64,000 nt of DNA, taken from contig JAJXTV010000011.1 of the NCBI GenBank assembly GCA_021783515.1, positions 1-64,000 on the forward strand. Reading direction: 5' to 3'. Shown here one piece after another: positions 7,882-17,251 of the stretch. Every line of letters begins with the position of its first letter. The first letter of the stretch is position 1. A model generated the notes under the pieces. That model made no database searches. It worked only from the letters and a program-made list of their open reading frames with translations, and was not told the origin of the DNA. The DNA comes from Nitrospirota bacterium (GTDB taxonomy: Bacteria; Nitrospirota; Thermodesulfovibrionia; Thermodesulfovibrionales; UBA6898). Both the position numbers and the translations under genes were made by a program.

Positions 7882-7962
7882 GTACCATGTGCTGTTCCTT
7901 TTTTGCTTTCATGATCGGTTGCCTCCGCAGACAGGGCGGTTTGTCGAGTTGTAAAATAAGGT

Positions 7963-8178
7963 ATGGCACCGAGATTATATCTGAGAGTCGGCGACACTGT
8001 CGAACACCTCCGCTATACCTTCTGGGGCAAGGGTGAGGTGGTGGAAGAGAAGCACTCCTGTCTTTCGGGAGGCTTCTGCCTGGTCAGGGTCCTCTTCGAC
8101 GATGGGGTGGAACGCTCCTTCATCAACGACCTCGACCACCAGCACTGCTGCTACTATTTCGGGGTGAGGCTCCTCTAG
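7963..8178 (+). CDS. Small hypothetical protein (SH3-like beta-rich)
   Basis: 71 residues, beta-rich: GDTVEHLRYTFWGKGEVVEE, then VRVLFDDGVERSFINDL and a C-terminal HQHCCYYFGVRLL. The pattern of a short barrel ending in a basic or aromatic strand resembles DUF3553-like modules that read nucleic-acid partners, but this is weak. TAAAAT lies five bases before the ATG. It overlaps the convergent hydrolase gene by 4 bp. Confidence 0.6.
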   Translation: MAPRLYLRVGDTVEHLRYTFWGKGEVVEEKHSCLSGGFCLVRVLFDDGVERSFINDLDHQHCCYYFGVRLL

Positions 8179-9053
8179 TCGGTCCGCAGAAATCGTCCTG
8201 CCTCTTCCGCAATGAAGTTCCTCACCTCGCGGTCGAAGAGGAGCGAGGCGTGGTTGAGCTGGTAGTCCCGGTGTTCGTCTCCATAGGGGAGGACCGAACT
8301 TGCCGCGGTCACCAGCCCGTCTCCTTCTCCGGCTCTCATCTCCTCCGGAAAGATCCGTTCGGGGATCACCTTCATGAGCAGCTCCGGGATGGCGACGGCC
8401 GCCGACTTCAGGAGGTCCGGGTCGGTCCCGCCGATCGAAATATAGCGGGCGGCCTTTTTTGTGTCGTTTAACCCTTCGTAAAACGCGGACCCGGGGAGCA
8501 GTTCGCGGAGACCTTCGCTTCCGAGGAAGCCGAGTATCCGCCTGAGAGCGGTGTCGGCATCTTTCTTCCCGATATTATCGAGCGCCTGTCTGAGCGCCGA
8601 CGCCAGGGGTGAGATGAATGCCGCCCATTTCGCCATGGAACTGCCCTGATGCGGGGTCGCAATCGTCACGACGAGCTTGGGCAGCTCGCATTCTTCGAGA
8701 TATTTCCGGGCGACGAGGCCGCCTCTGCTGTGGCAGACGAGCAGTATGCCGTTGCGGCCGAAGCGGGAGTATTCGCTCATGATCCCACGGAGTTCGGCCA
8801 CCGCTATGGCTATCGGCCCCGCCGGCCTCGACTGGCTCCAGGTGAGGACGCTGAAGCCGAGCCGGGCCAGGTCTGTGTAAGAGGTGACGGGCTCCGCCCC
8901 TTTCGGCAGCAGTATGGAGAGAGGGTACTTCCCCCCCAGGACCCTGGCTCGCGAGGGCTCCGCCCAGAAGTCGGCGTTTACGCCGATCCCGTGGATGAAT
9001 ACCGTGAGGGGCAGGCGGCCGCCTCCCGCTATGAACCTGATATCAGCTTTCAT
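8175..9053 (-). CDS. Alpha/beta hydrolase, lipase-like
   Basis: 292 residues with a classic alpha/beta-hydrolase core: VFIHGIGVNADFW oxyanion region, nucleophile elbow CHSRGG (Ser in GxSxG-like CHSRGG), IATPHQGS after it, and a C-terminal acidic and His region (GEGDGLVTAAS, LNHASLL). These match cytosolic triacylglycerol lipase/PGAP1-like hydrolases. No signal peptide if the ATG at 9053 is used. The frame runs on to 9194 without homology. TATAAT lies 13 bases upstream of this ATG with TTACCG 16 bases before it. Confidence 0.78.
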   Translation of the reverse strand: MKADIRFIAGGGRLPLTVFIHGIGVNADFWAEPSRARVLGGKYPLSILLPKGAEPVTSYTDLARLGFSVLTWSQSRPAGPIAIAVAELRGIMSEYSRFGRNGILLVCHSRGGLVARKYLEECELPKLVVTIATPHQGSSMAKWAAFISPLASALRQALDNIGKKDADTALRRILGFLGSEGLRELLPGSAFYEGLNDTKKAARYISIGGTDPDLLKSAAVAIPELLMKVIPERIFPEEMRAGEGDGLVTAASSVLPYGDEHRDYQLNHASLLFDREVRNFIAEEAGRFLRTD

Positions 9054-9201
9054 GGTGGCCAGCAGAATTATAGTAGAACACTTTTTGTCGGTAATACAAA
9101 GAGGGGGAGCGGGCATGATCCGCATTAAGCGACGCCGGTTAGTGGGTTGACGGACTGGCTGGCCCGCCGCGTTTATTGTTGGCTCAAATGTCAATAGTCA
9201 A

Positions 9202-9252
9202 GTCTGACCCCATCGACCGAGTCTGACCCCATCGACCGACCCCATCGACCCC
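9202..9252. repeat. Short tandem repeat GTCTGACCCCATCGACCGA
   Basis: Two full copies of a 19-base unit (GTCTGACCCCATCGACCGA) followed by a partial third (CCCCATCGACC). It sits in the divergent gap between the lipase-like gene and the flavoprotein reductase. Confidence 0.75.
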
Positions 9253-9347
9253 GGGAAGGCGGCGGGATTGTGCCGGCTTCCGTATGCTGATACACTTTGT
9301 ACATGGGCGATGAGGACCGCCCTCATCATCTTCGGGGAGGTCGGAAC

Positions 9348-10742
9348 GTGAAAGAATACGAGGTTGTGGTGATAGGCTCGGGCGCGGGACTGATCGTGCT
9401 CCAAAACGCGCTCGCGCACGGCTTCTCCACCGCGCTGGTGGACAAGGGCCCCGCCGGAGGGACCTGTCTCAACCTCGGGTGCATCCCGTCGAAGATGCTC
9501 ATCTATCCGGCCGACAGGGTCACGGAGGTGAGGGATGCTTCGAGGCTCGGAATCGCCGCCGACGTGAGGGAGGTCGACTTTGCCGGGATCATGAAGAGAA
9601 TGGAAGAGGTCGTTGCGAGGGGGGAGGCGCATGTGCGCGAGGGCATCAGCCATTCCGGGGACCTCGATTTCTATGAGGGGGAGGGACACTTCGTCGATGC
9701 CGGAACGATCGAGATACAGGGAGAACGTATCCGCGGGAAGAAGGTGATCATCGCCTCGGGCGCGAGACCGTCTGTCCCCGACATCAAGGGGATCGATAAG
9801 ACCGATATCCTGACGAACGAGAGCGTCCTACGCCTTCGGAAGAGGCCCGGGAGCATGATCATATTGGGCGGCGGTTATATCGCCGCCGAGTACGCGCATT
9901 TCTTCGCGGCGATGGGAACGGACGTGACGGTCGTCCAGCGGAATGAACGTCTTGTGCCTGACGAAGAACCCGAGATATCTGAGGCGCTCAGAAAGGAGCT
10001 GTCGGAGCGGATGAAGGTGCTTACCGGTACCGAGGCGGTCGCAATAGAAAAATCGGTCAGGGGCCGTCTCGTTACGGTCCGGGACCGGAAAAGCGGCAGG
10101 GAAGCGGCGTTGTCTGCGGACGCCGTGTTCGCGGCGACCGGACGGACTTCCAACGCCGACCTCCTCAAGGTGGGGAATGCGGGGATCGAAACCGATGGGC
10201 GAAACTACATCAAGGTAAATGAACGCTTCGAGACGACGCAGAAAAATATATGGGCCTTCGGCGACGCGATCGGGAAAAAGATGTTCCGGCATGCGGCCAA
10301 CCGGGAGGCGACGATCGTGTTTCACAACGCCTTGCATAACGCGAAAGAGACACTCGATTATCAGACGGTGCCCCATGCCGTCTTTTCCCGGCCGGAGATC
10401 GCGTCGGTCGGTCTTACCGAAAACGAGGCGAGACGGCGGTACCCCGTCCGTGAACTCCTTGTCGGAAGGGCGAACTACTCGGATGTGGCGCGCGGGGAGG
10501 CGATGAGGGATGAGGCGGGATTCTGTAAGGCGATCGTCAGGAAAGATTCAGGAAAGGTCCTGGGCTTCCATATCATCGGACCCCATGCATCGATCCTGAT
10601 CCAGGAAGTCGTCGTCGCCATGGCGAACGATCTCAGCATATGGCAGCTGAACAAGGGTATACATATCCACCCCTCTCTGACCGAGGTGATCATCTCCACC
10701 TTCGGCAACCTCGACGCCCCCGAGCCTGCCTGGTCCCGCTGA
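9348..10742 (+). CDS. Dihydrolipoamide dehydrogenase-like flavoprotein disulfide reductase
   Basis: 464 residues. Class-I pyridine nucleotide-disulfide reductase: FAD-binding VVIGSGAGL, redox pair C40/C45 in GGTCLNLGCIPSK, NAD-binding IILGGGYIAAEYA, second FAD motif IWAFGDAIGK, and a C-terminal dimerisation domain with HIHPSLTEV holding the catalytic His-Glu. The family includes lipoamide dehydrogenase, mercuric reductase and mycothione reductase; no MerA heavy-metal domain is present. No 2-oxoacid dehydrogenase genes are adjacent, so the substrate is open. Start is GTG 9348, preceded by GGGGAGG; an upstream ATG at 9303 is less likely. Confidence 0.9.
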   Translation: MKEYEVVVIGSGAGLIVLQNALAHGFSTALVDKGPAGGTCLNLGCIPSKMLIYPADRVTEVRDASRLGIAADVREVDFAGIMKRMEEVVARGEAHVREGISHSGDLDFYEGEGHFVDAGTIEIQGERIRGKKVIIASGARPSVPDIKGIDKTDILTNESVLRLRKRPGSMIILGGGYIAAEYAHFFAAMGTDVTVVQRNERLVPDEEPEISEALRKELSERMKVLTGTEAVAIEKSVRGRLVTVRDRKSGREAALSADAVFAATGRTSNADLLKVGNAGIETDGRNYIKVNERFETTQKNIWAFGDAIGKKMFRHAANREATIVFHNALHNAKETLDYQTVPHAVFSRPEIASVGLTENEARRRYPVRELLVGRANYSDVARGEAMRDEAGFCKAIVRKDSGKVLGFHIIGPHASILIQEVVVAMANDLSIWQLNKGIHIHPSLTEVIISTFGNLDAPEPAWSR

Positions 10743-10755
10743 TCCGTACGCTTCT

Positions 10756-10826
10756 ATCGGTGCATGCCGGCGGGCAGAGCGTCTCTCACATCCTTTCTGA
10801 TGCGATAGGATTTGACAGGGCAGGTT
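10756..10826 (+). repeat. MITE-like dispersed repeat, copy 2 (5' part only)
   Basis: About 70 bp matching the first third of the copy at 26801: GCATGCCGGCGGG, CTCACATCC, TGCGATAGGATTTGACAG. It is truncated after GACAGGGCAGG, where the 3' end of the minus-strand gene begins. Confidence 0.75.
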
Positions 10827-11368
10827 TAGTCTCCCCAGTGATTCCCCCTGCCGTGGCCCTTTCCTCGGCCGGGAGGGTCCTCTCTCCGCTCGTTTTCCCT
10901 GCCGCCGTGACCGCGCCCATTGCCGTATCCGCCGGCCCGCCCGTCCCAGTATTTCTCCTGCTCCCATCTTCTCCAGCTCTTCTTGAACTGGCCGTATGGA
11001 ATGCGTTCGTGGCCGGGACGCGCGTGACGGCGGTAATCATGGGGGAGGTCAACGACCACCCGCGGAATTTCCGCCTGCCCGATATGCACCCACGGGCCGT
11101 TATAGCCGCGCGCCCTGAACCACCGGTCTTCATAGGGGCGGTACCAATACCCATGGTAAAAAAAGATGTCGACGTCGACATCCGGCGCATAATAGGCGTA
11201 TGTCCCGGGGATCACCACCATCGGCGGAGGGGCGGGGAACGAAAACAGCGGGAGATTGATCCCTACGTTCACATGCACCCCCGCAATGCTCTTTGGCAGG
11301 AGAAAAAGGCCGTAGGCCAGGACCAGCACCCCGAGAAAGAACAGGACATAGGAAATCTTTTTGCTCAT
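10826..11368 (-). CDS. Signal-anchored hypothetical protein with Tyr/Trp- and Gly/Arg-rich regions
   Basis: 180 residues. An N-terminal hydrophobic segment (VLFFLGVLVLAYGLFLLP) acts as signal anchor or signal peptide. A middle part rich in Tyr/Trp follows (YAYYAPDVDVDIFFYHGYWYRPYEDRWFRARGYNGPW), then a low-complexity Gly-Arg-His tail. The YHGYWYRPYEDRWF pattern is common in secreted or envelope proteins of unknown function in Desulfobacterota and Nitrospirota. AGGAGG lies nine bases before the chosen ATG at 11368. Confidence 0.7.
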   Translation of the reverse strand: MSKKISYVLFFLGVLVLAYGLFLLPKSIAGVHVNVGINLPLFSFPAPPPMVVIPGTYAYYAPDVDVDIFFYHGYWYRPYEDRWFRARGYNGPWVHIGQAEIPRVVVDLPHDYRRHARPGHERIPYGQFKKSWRRWEQEKYWDGRAGGYGNGRGHGGRENERREDPPGRGKGHGRGNHWGD

Positions 11369-11616
11369 CGTTTTTGTCCTCCTTGAAAGACAGATCATCT
11401 TCTGAGGCTGTTGCACAAGCCGTGCACAGGAATGCTCCTGCAGCCCACCTATGATTACATAAACGCCCCGCAAATCCTAATTAATTTTTTTTCATGCGGC
11501 GGGGTTGAAAGACAATCTTCGACAGCTGCTTCCGCCGGCGAAATCGGGCATTATTGCCATAGCGGCCTGATGCTGGTAGACTGGAAAATAAAACAGAAAA
11601 GAGGTTGCTGAGCGTC

Positions 11617-14310
11617 ATGATCGGATCGACAAAAATTACGGGAATCACGAGACCTTTTCTCATTCTCTCGTTCGTGGTCTCATTGCTGTTTTCATTGTAT
11701 GGCGGCGCTGTTGCCGCATCTTCCCAGGGGGTGCTGCGCGCTACGCTGAAGAACGGCCTGAGGGTGGTGATCGTCAGGAACGACCTCGCGCCGGTCGTCA
11801 CCACCGAGATAAATTATCTCGTCGGCTCGAACGAGTCTCCGGAGGGGTTTCCGGGCACCGCCCATGCGCAGGAGCATATGATGTTCCGGGGCAGCTCCGG
11901 CCTGTCGGCCGACCAGCTTTCCGATCTGGTCTCGGCGATGGGGGGCCGCTTCAACGCCGACACGCAGCAGACCGTCACCCAGTATTTCTTCACCGTCCCT
12001 GCGGACGACCTCGATATCGCCCTTCGCATCGAGGCGATCCGCATGTCCGGGGTGCTCGATTCGCAGAAGTTGTGGGAAGAGGAACGCGGGGCGATCGAGC
12101 AGGAAGTCGCCCAGGACCTGTCGAACCCCCTGTATGTCTTTTACTCGACTCTTCTGTCGAAGGTCTTTGCCGGCACGCCGTACGGGCACGACGCCCTGGG
12201 CACCCGCCCGTCGTTCAACAAGACGACGGCGGCGATGCTGCAGTCTTTTCACAAGGAATGGTACGGGCCGAATAACGCGGTCCTTGTCATTGCCGGCAGC
12301 GTCGACCCCGAAAAGGCGCTTGCTCAGGTGAAGAAGATTTTCGGAGGCATCCCTGCGCGGCCGGCGCCTCCGCGGCCGGCGGTCGATCTTCAGCCGGTGA
12401 AGCCGGACACGATCACGCTCGAAACTGACCTCTCGTACGGCATGACGGTGGTGGCCTACCGGATGCCCGGCTACGACAGTCCCGATTTTGCCGCCGCGCA
12501 GATCATGGCGGACGTGCTCGACAGCCAGAGGGCCGACCTCTACGCCCTGGTCCCGGCGGGAAAGGCCTTGTCCGCTGATTTCAATATGACGATGCTGCCG
12601 GCCTCCGGACTCGGATATGCGACCGCCGCCTTCCCCAAGGGCGAGGACGGCTCAAAGCTCGTGCCGGTAATCAGGGGGATCATCGGGGACTATCTCAAAA
12701 ACGGCTTCCCGGCCGAACTGGTCGAGGCGGCAAAAAGGCGGGAGATCGCGGATGCCGAATTCCAGATGAACTCGATATCGGAGCTTGCCGGCCTCTGGTC
12801 CCAGGCGGTTGCGGTGGAGGGGCGCCATTCGCCGGAAGATGACATCGAGGCCGTCAGAAAGGTCACTGTGGAGGACGTCAACAGGGTGGCGAAGCAGTAC
12901 CTCGTCAATGACACGACGATCGTGGGGATACTGACGCCGAAGGCCTCCGGCCGGGCGGTTTCCTCCCCGGGCTTCGGGAGGAAGGAATCTCTGGCGTCCA
13001 AAAAGGTGACAGGAGCCCCGCTGCCGAAATGGGCGGCCAGGGTGGCGGCGCTGCCGCCCGTTCCCGAGTTCGGGAAGAAACCTTCGGTGGCGATCCTGCC
13101 GAACGGCCTCAGGCTCATCGTTCAGACCGAAAAGATCAGTAAGACCGTGAGCGTCTACGGCCGCATCAGGCACAATGCCGATCTTCAGACTCCGGCCGGA
13201 AAGGAAGGAGCGGACCTCGTGCTCGACAGTCTCTTCTCGTACGGCACGACGACCCTCGACCGGCTGGCGTTTCAGAAGGCGCTCGACGATATCGCGGCGG
13301 ACGAATCCGCCGGGACGAGCTTCTCGGTGCGCGCTCTCTCCGACAGGTTCGGCCGGGGCGTGGAGCTGATGGCCGATAACCTTCTTCATCCGGCCCTCCC
13401 GGAGGAGGCGTTCAGAGTGGTTCAGAAGGAGGTGGCCGGGGGGCTTGCCGGCAGACTCCAGAGCCCCTCATATCTGGCCGGAATCGCCCTCCGCTCGGCG
13501 CTCTATCCAAAGGGAGACCCGACCCTCAGACAGGCGACGCCTGAAACAGTCTCGAAGCTCTCTCTCGAAGACGTCAGATCGTACTACGGGAAGGTGTTCC
13601 GGCCGGACATGACGACGATAGTCGTCATCGGCGATGTCTCGGCTGAGGAGGCGAAGACGGTAATAGGAAAATATTTCGGAGACTGGAAGGCGACGGGTCC
13701 CAAACCGCTGACGGACCTTCCCGAGGTCCCGGAGAATAAGCCCTCCACGGTCTCGGTCCCGGATGCCAGCAGGGTGCAGTCGGAAGTCACGCTTGCCGAG
13801 ACGCTCGGCCTGAAAAGGAAAGATCCGGACTACTATACCCTGCAGGTCGGGGTGCATGTCCTTGCCGGCGGGTTCTACTCGACCCGTCTGTACCGGGACC
13901 TGAGGGAGAAGACCGGGCTCGTCTATGCGGTCGAAGCGGCGCTCGAAGCCGGCAAGACGAGGTCTCTCTTCGTCGTTGAGTACGCCTCCGATCCCGGAAA
14001 CGTTTCAAAGGCCCGCGCCATAGTCCGGCGCGACCTGAAAGAGATGCAGCGTAAAGAAGTCGGCGCGGCGGAGTTGCGGCGTGCCAAGTCCCTCCTGATA
14101 CGGCAGGTCCCGCTTTCGGAGTCGAGCACCGATGGGGTCGCGGGGCAGCTGCTCGATCTCGCCTTGAAGGACCTTCCTCTGGATGAGCCGGTGAGGGCGG
14201 CGGCGAACTATCGGAAGACCAGCGCGCAGCGACTGAAGGCCGCCTTTTCGAAGTGGATAAGGCCGGACGATTTTGCAGAGGTGAACCTGGGGCCGGCTGT
14301 GCAGGAGTAG
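11617..14310 (+). CDS. M16-family zinc metalloprotease (two-domain, periplasmic)
   Basis: About 897 residues with a signal peptide ending near GGAVAASSQG. The first M16 domain has the inverted zinc motif H83-x2-E86-H87 (HAQEH) and downstream LWEEERGAIEQEVAQD supplying the third ligand. A second M16 core begins near residue 480 and lacks the zinc motif, as is usual for the inactive half. Pitrilysin-like enzymes degrade peptides in the periplasm. AAAAGAGG lies upstream of the ATG at 11617; a TTG at 11605 is an alternative. Confidence 0.92.
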   Translation: MIGSTKITGITRPFLILSFVVSLLFSLYGGAVAASSQGVLRATLKNGLRVVIVRNDLAPVVTTEINYLVGSNESPEGFPGTAHAQEHMMFRGSSGLSADQLSDLVSAMGGRFNADTQQTVTQYFFTVPADDLDIALRIEAIRMSGVLDSQKLWEEERGAIEQEVAQDLSNPLYVFYSTLLSKVFAGTPYGHDALGTRPSFNKTTAAMLQSFHKEWYGPNNAVLVIAGSVDPEKALAQVKKIFGGIPARPAPPRPAVDLQPVKPDTITLETDLSYGMTVVAYRMPGYDSPDFAAAQIMADVLDSQRADLYALVPAGKALSADFNMTMLPASGLGYATAAFPKGEDGSKLVPVIRGIIGDYLKNGFPAELVEAAKRREIADAEFQMNSISELAGLWSQAVAVEGRHSPEDDIEAVRKVTVEDVNRVAKQYLVNDTTIVGILTPKASGRAVSSPGFGRKESLASKKVTGAPLPKWAARVAALPPVPEFGKKPSVAILPNGLRLIVQTEKISKTVSVYGRIRHNADLQTPAGKEGADLVLDSLFSYGTTTLDRLAFQKALDDIAADESAGTSFSVRALSDRFGRGVELMADNLLHPALPEEAFRVVQKEVAGGLAGRLQSPSYLAGIALRSALYPKGDPTLRQATPETVSKLSLEDVRSYYGKVFRPDMTTIVVIGDVSAEEAKTVIGKYFGDWKATGPKPLTDLPEVPENKPSTVSVPDASRVQSEVTLAETLGLKRKDPDYYTLQVGVHVLAGGFYSTRLYRDLREKTGLVYAVEAALEAGKTRSLFVVEYASDPGNVSKARAIVRRDLKEMQRKEVGAAELRRAKSLLIRQVPLSESSTDGVAGQLLDLALKDLPLDEPVRAAANYRKTSAQRLKAAFSKWIRPDDFAEVNLGPAVQE

Positions 14311-14338
14311 CCGGATTTCTCCCGGGGCGGTTGCCGCC

Positions 14339-15100
14339 TCAGCGCAAAAGATAGATGAGGGCGATGACGAGTCCGGCCGCCACGACGACGCGGCGAAGGG
14401 CTAATGGACTGATCCGGCCGGCCAGACGGCCTCCCAGGACCCCTCCGACCACGGCGCCTGCGGCCATCACGACCGCGGCCGGCCAGACGACCTTGCCGGA
14501 AAAAAGGAAGAAGACGGCGGCGGCGATATTGATACCGAAGGAGAGGGCCTGTTTGAGCGCATTAAGGCGTGTGAGCGAGTCGTCGAGCGCCAGGCCGAGC
14601 ACCGCCAAAACGATTACGCTCACGCCGGCGCCGAAGTATCCGCCGTAGACCGCCGCGGGGATGACAGGGAGCAATGACCAGGCCTCGTGAAGGCGCCCGG
14701 TTCCGTGATGTGCGGTCCGCCTCTGGAGCCGGACGCGGAGGGCGTCCTGCGAGGAGAGAAGGCCGACCGCCAGCAGAATCAGATACGGGACGAGCCTTCG
14801 AAAGGCGTGCTCCCCGGTGAGAAGAAGCAGGAGGCCGCCCCCGACACCGCCGAGCGCCGCGGCAGGCAGGAGCATGAACAGTCTCCGCCCCTGCCCCCGG
14901 AGGTCCCCTCTTTGTGCGAAGGTGGCGCCGAGATAGCCGGGGCAGAGCGCAACCGTATTGGTGATATTTGCGGCGACTGCCGGGACCCCTATCGCAGTGA
15001 GCATGGGGAAGGTGATCAGCGTCCCGCCGCCTGCAAGCGCATTTACCGCGCCCCCGGCAACCGCAGCAATACCCGCGAGGAGGAGCTCAAGCGCGCTCAT
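14339..15100 (-). CDS. TauE/SafE-family sulfite/organosulfonate exporter
   Basis: 253-residue inner-membrane protein with about eight hydrophobic segments. The first TSUP half-repeat begins [25 protein letters not shown], the second includes [18 protein letters not shown]. Members export sulfite, sulfoacetate or related anions. It overlaps by 14 bp the upstream GntR regulator, so the two form an operon and the regulator probably controls export in response to a small acid. Confidence 0.88.
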   Translation of the reverse strand: MSALELLLAGIAAVAGGAVNALAGGGTLITFPMLTAIGVPAVAANITNTVALCPGYLGATFAQRGDLRGQGRRLFMLLPAAALGGVGGGLLLLLTGEHAFRRLVPYLILLAVGLLSSQDALRVRLQRRTAHHGTGRLHEAWSLLPVIPAAVYGGYFGAGVSVIVLAVLGLALDDSLTRLNALKQALSFGINIAAAVFFLFSGKVVWPAAVVMAAGAVVGGVLGGRLAGRISPLALRRVVVAAGLVIALIYLLR

Positions 15101-15800
15101 CGTCCCCGGGATCGGCCCCCTGGCCGGGGGGCGTCGCTTCGTGCAGGTTGAGCAGTTCCGAAGCCGCTTCGACCGCGCCGGAGGCGTCTCTTGCTGCTAT
15201 CGCTTCGAGCAGGCCGGCATGAAGATCGTCCGTCCGGGACGGCTCGCTGCCTTCCCTGAGCCATAATGTTGCCAATGCCCGGCGCAGCGCCTTCGCGAAG
15301 ATCCGGTAAAGGTCGGCCAGAACCTCGTTGTGGGTCGCCCAGGCTATTGCGCAATGAAACGCGATGTCCGCATCGAGGGCCGCGGAGGAGTCGCTTCTGG
15401 CGATAGCCTGACGGCGTATCTCCAGGAAAGCGCGGATATTTTCGATGTCGCGCTCATCCCGGCGCTCCGCCGCGAGCCTCACGATCTCGATTTCGAGCGC
15501 CCGTCTCACCTCTCCTACCTCGGTTGCCTTTGCCCGCTGCAGGCGGCGGGCAAGCGGCTCCCCGTCGGCCGGGAGGGAGCGGACATACGTTCCATCTCCC
15601 TGGCGCACCTCGATGATTCCATTATGGGCCAGCACGCGGACCGCCTCGCGAAGAGTCGAACGGCCTACCCCCAGGTCCAGGGTGAGGTCCGGCTCCGGCG
15701 GCAGTTTTGTCCCAATGCCGAACCTGCCTGAGGAAACGGCCTGACTTAACGCTTCGATGACGCGTTCGACGAGTTGCTGAGGTCTTGCTATCTTAGGCAT
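15087..15800 (-). CDS. GntR-family (FadR/FCD) transcriptional regulator
   Basis: 237 residues: N-terminal winged helix (about 8-75; [42 protein letters not shown]) and a C-terminal all-helical FCD effector domain with metal-binding Asp/His ([14 protein letters not shown]). FCD regulators bind small carboxylic or sulfonic acids. It is the first gene of an operon with the TauE exporter. TATGAT stands nine bases before the start, so the leader is very short. Confidence 0.9.
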   Translation of the reverse strand: MPKIARPQQLVERVIEALSQAVSSGRFGIGTKLPPEPDLTLDLGVGRSTLREAVRVLAHNGIIEVRQGDGTYVRSLPADGEPLARRLQRAKATEVGEVRRALEIEIVRLAAERRDERDIENIRAFLEIRRQAIARSDSSAALDADIAFHCAIAWATHNEVLADLYRIFAKALRRALATLWLREGSEPSRTDDLHAGLLEAIAARDASGAVEAASELLNLHEATPPGQGADPGDDERA

Positions 15801-16053
15801 AGTGTAGTCATCATATCATCAGATGTTTGCTAATAATAGCCATCTTTCAGGTAGATTGTCAATGCGGAGGGGTTAGACTCAATGGCGTGCCCCTCGACGA
15901 GCCTGCCTGCCGGCAGACAGCTTCAGGTGACATTCCATTGGCCGCGCTGAGGCGATCATTGGCTCGACGGTGTGAAGGACAACGATGTGATGGAGTTCCT
16001 GCCAGTTCCGATCTTCTTGCGCGGCCGGCTTTTTTGTGCTAAAAATAGATACT

Positions 16054-16746
16054 ATGAAAATCACATGGCTCGGACATTCGGCCTTTCTTTTCGAGGCCGA
16101 CGGCAGGAAGGTTTGCATCGATCCCTTTATGAGCGGCAATCCCGCTTTCCCCGAAGAATTCAGGGGGCTCCTGTCGGAAGGCGGCATCGACTACCTGCTT
16201 CTGACACATCTTCATTCCGACCACGCGGGCGACGTCGTTTCGCTTTCGAAGAGGGCCGGGAAGGTTGTCGCCATCTTCGAGATATGCAAGTGGCTGGAAT
16301 TGAAGGGTATTACCAATTACGATCCGATGAACATCGGAGGAACGATCAGACTGGAAGGCGCGGTCGTCCATATGGTGCATGCCCACCACAGCAGCGGGTT
16401 CATCGAAGCAGGAGGGATCGTCTACGGCGGAAACCCCTGCGGATACGTGATCGAATTCGGGGGGCACCGTATCTATCACGCCGGCGATACAGGCCTGTTC
16501 CTCGATATGCAGCTGATCCAGAGGCTTTATCGCCCTGATGTCTGCCTGCTCCCGATAGGCGACCGCTTCACGATGGGTCCCAATACCGCCGCGATAGCCT
16601 GCAACGAATTTTTCGACGCGGGGACGATTATACCGATGCATTACGACACCTTCCCGGCCCTTACCGGCAAGGCCGACGAGTTCGTAAGACTCGTGAAACG
16701 CGGGACGGTGAAGGTGCTGGCCCCCGGCGGCCCGCTGGAGCTCTAG
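16054..16746 (+). CDS. Metal-dependent hydrolase, UPF0173/beta-lactamase fold
   Basis: 230 residues. A compact metallo-beta-lactamase fold of the UlaG-like UPF0173 type: MKITWLGHSAFLFEADGRKVCIDPF, metal motif THLHSDHAGD, then AHHSSGF, YHAGDTGLF and a final IPMHYDTFP. Members hydrolyse phosphodiester or lactone bonds; the substrate is unknown. The start is placed at ATG 16054, where the family begins, seven bases after an AAAAAT box. Confidence 0.88.
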   Translation: MKITWLGHSAFLFEADGRKVCIDPFMSGNPAFPEEFRGLLSEGGIDYLLLTHLHSDHAGDVVSLSKRAGKVVAIFEICKWLELKGITNYDPMNIGGTIRLEGAVVHMVHAHHSSGFIEAGGIVYGGNPCGYVIEFGGHRIYHAGDTGLFLDMQLIQRLYRPDVCLLPIGDRFTMGPNTAAIACNEFFDAGTIIPMHYDTFPALTGKADEFVRLVKRGTVKVLAPGGPLEL

Positions 16747-16850
16747 AGAAGTCCCCTCTCCCGCCGTTTTTTCTCCTGCTGCCCGAAGAGGGCGGCGTAC
16801 GCCCGCTCCCGGCCGCCCCACTGTCTTACGACATCGTAAATCCTACATCT

Positions 16851-16866
16851 TTGTATTGCACTACAA
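16851..16866. promoter_or_regulatory. Palindrome TTGTA-N6-TACAA, candidate enhancer site
   Basis: TTGTATTGCACTACAA is a perfect 5-base inverted repeat about 55 bp upstream of a sigma-54-type promoter, with a partly similar sequence (CTTGCATTCACTTTTGTAA) just downstream. Position and symmetry suit a binding site for a sigma-54 activator or for the Fis-type protein encoded next. Inference only. Confidence 0.35.
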
Positions 16867-16919
16867 AAATGTCTTGCATTCACTTTTGTAATATCCAACA
16901 AAAACGAAGAGATGCGCGC

Positions 16920-16935
16920 TGGCATATTTTTCGCT
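16920..16935 (+). promoter_or_regulatory. Sigma-54-type -24/-12 promoter
   Basis: TGGCATATTTTTCGCT fits the -24/-12 pattern: GG and GC separated by exactly ten bases, with TGGCA complete and the -12 TTGC degenerate as TCGC. It lies 24 bp before the Fis-type gene and upstream of amt, where nitrogen-controlled sigma-54 promoters are expected. Confidence 0.55.
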
Positions 16936-16958
16936 ATGATGTGGCTGCGAGGTGAAAG

Positions 16959-17171
16959 ATGGAAACACTGAAAGACAAGATCACGGCGCTCGAGAAGGAA
17001 GAGATAATCAAGGCGCTCAGGGAGTCCGGCTGGGTCATGGCAAGGGCAGCCCGGAAACTGGGCATCACCGAACGTATGATCACGTATAAGATCTCTAAGT
17101 ACGGCATCAGGATGAAGGAGATCCGCTGGATCGACAACGCGGGCAGCCAATTTGGCAGCCGCCAAAGCTGA
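16959..17171 (+). CDS. Free-standing NifA/Fis-type DNA-binding domain protein
   Basis: 70 residues consisting almost only of a Fis-type helix-turn-helix: LEKEEIIKALRESGWVMARAARKLGITERMITYKISKYGI. This is the C-terminal DNA-binding region of NifA-like enhancer-binding proteins, here without the receiver/GAF and AAA+ sigma-54-interaction domains. It cannot activate sigma-54 by itself and may compete for NifA/NtrC sites or act as a small nucoid-type regulator. GAGGTG before the ATG supports translation. It is followed 80 bp later by amt, probably in one transcript. Confidence 0.82.
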   Translation: METLKDKITALEKEEIIKALRESGWVMARAARKLGITERMITYKISKYGIRMKEIRWIDNAGSQFGSRQS

Positions 17172-17251
17172 GAGGAACATCCGATAGTCCGAAGAAGAAC
17201 GAAACCATGAAGAACATAGTACGAATATCAAATCCAGAGAGGAGAAGTAAG

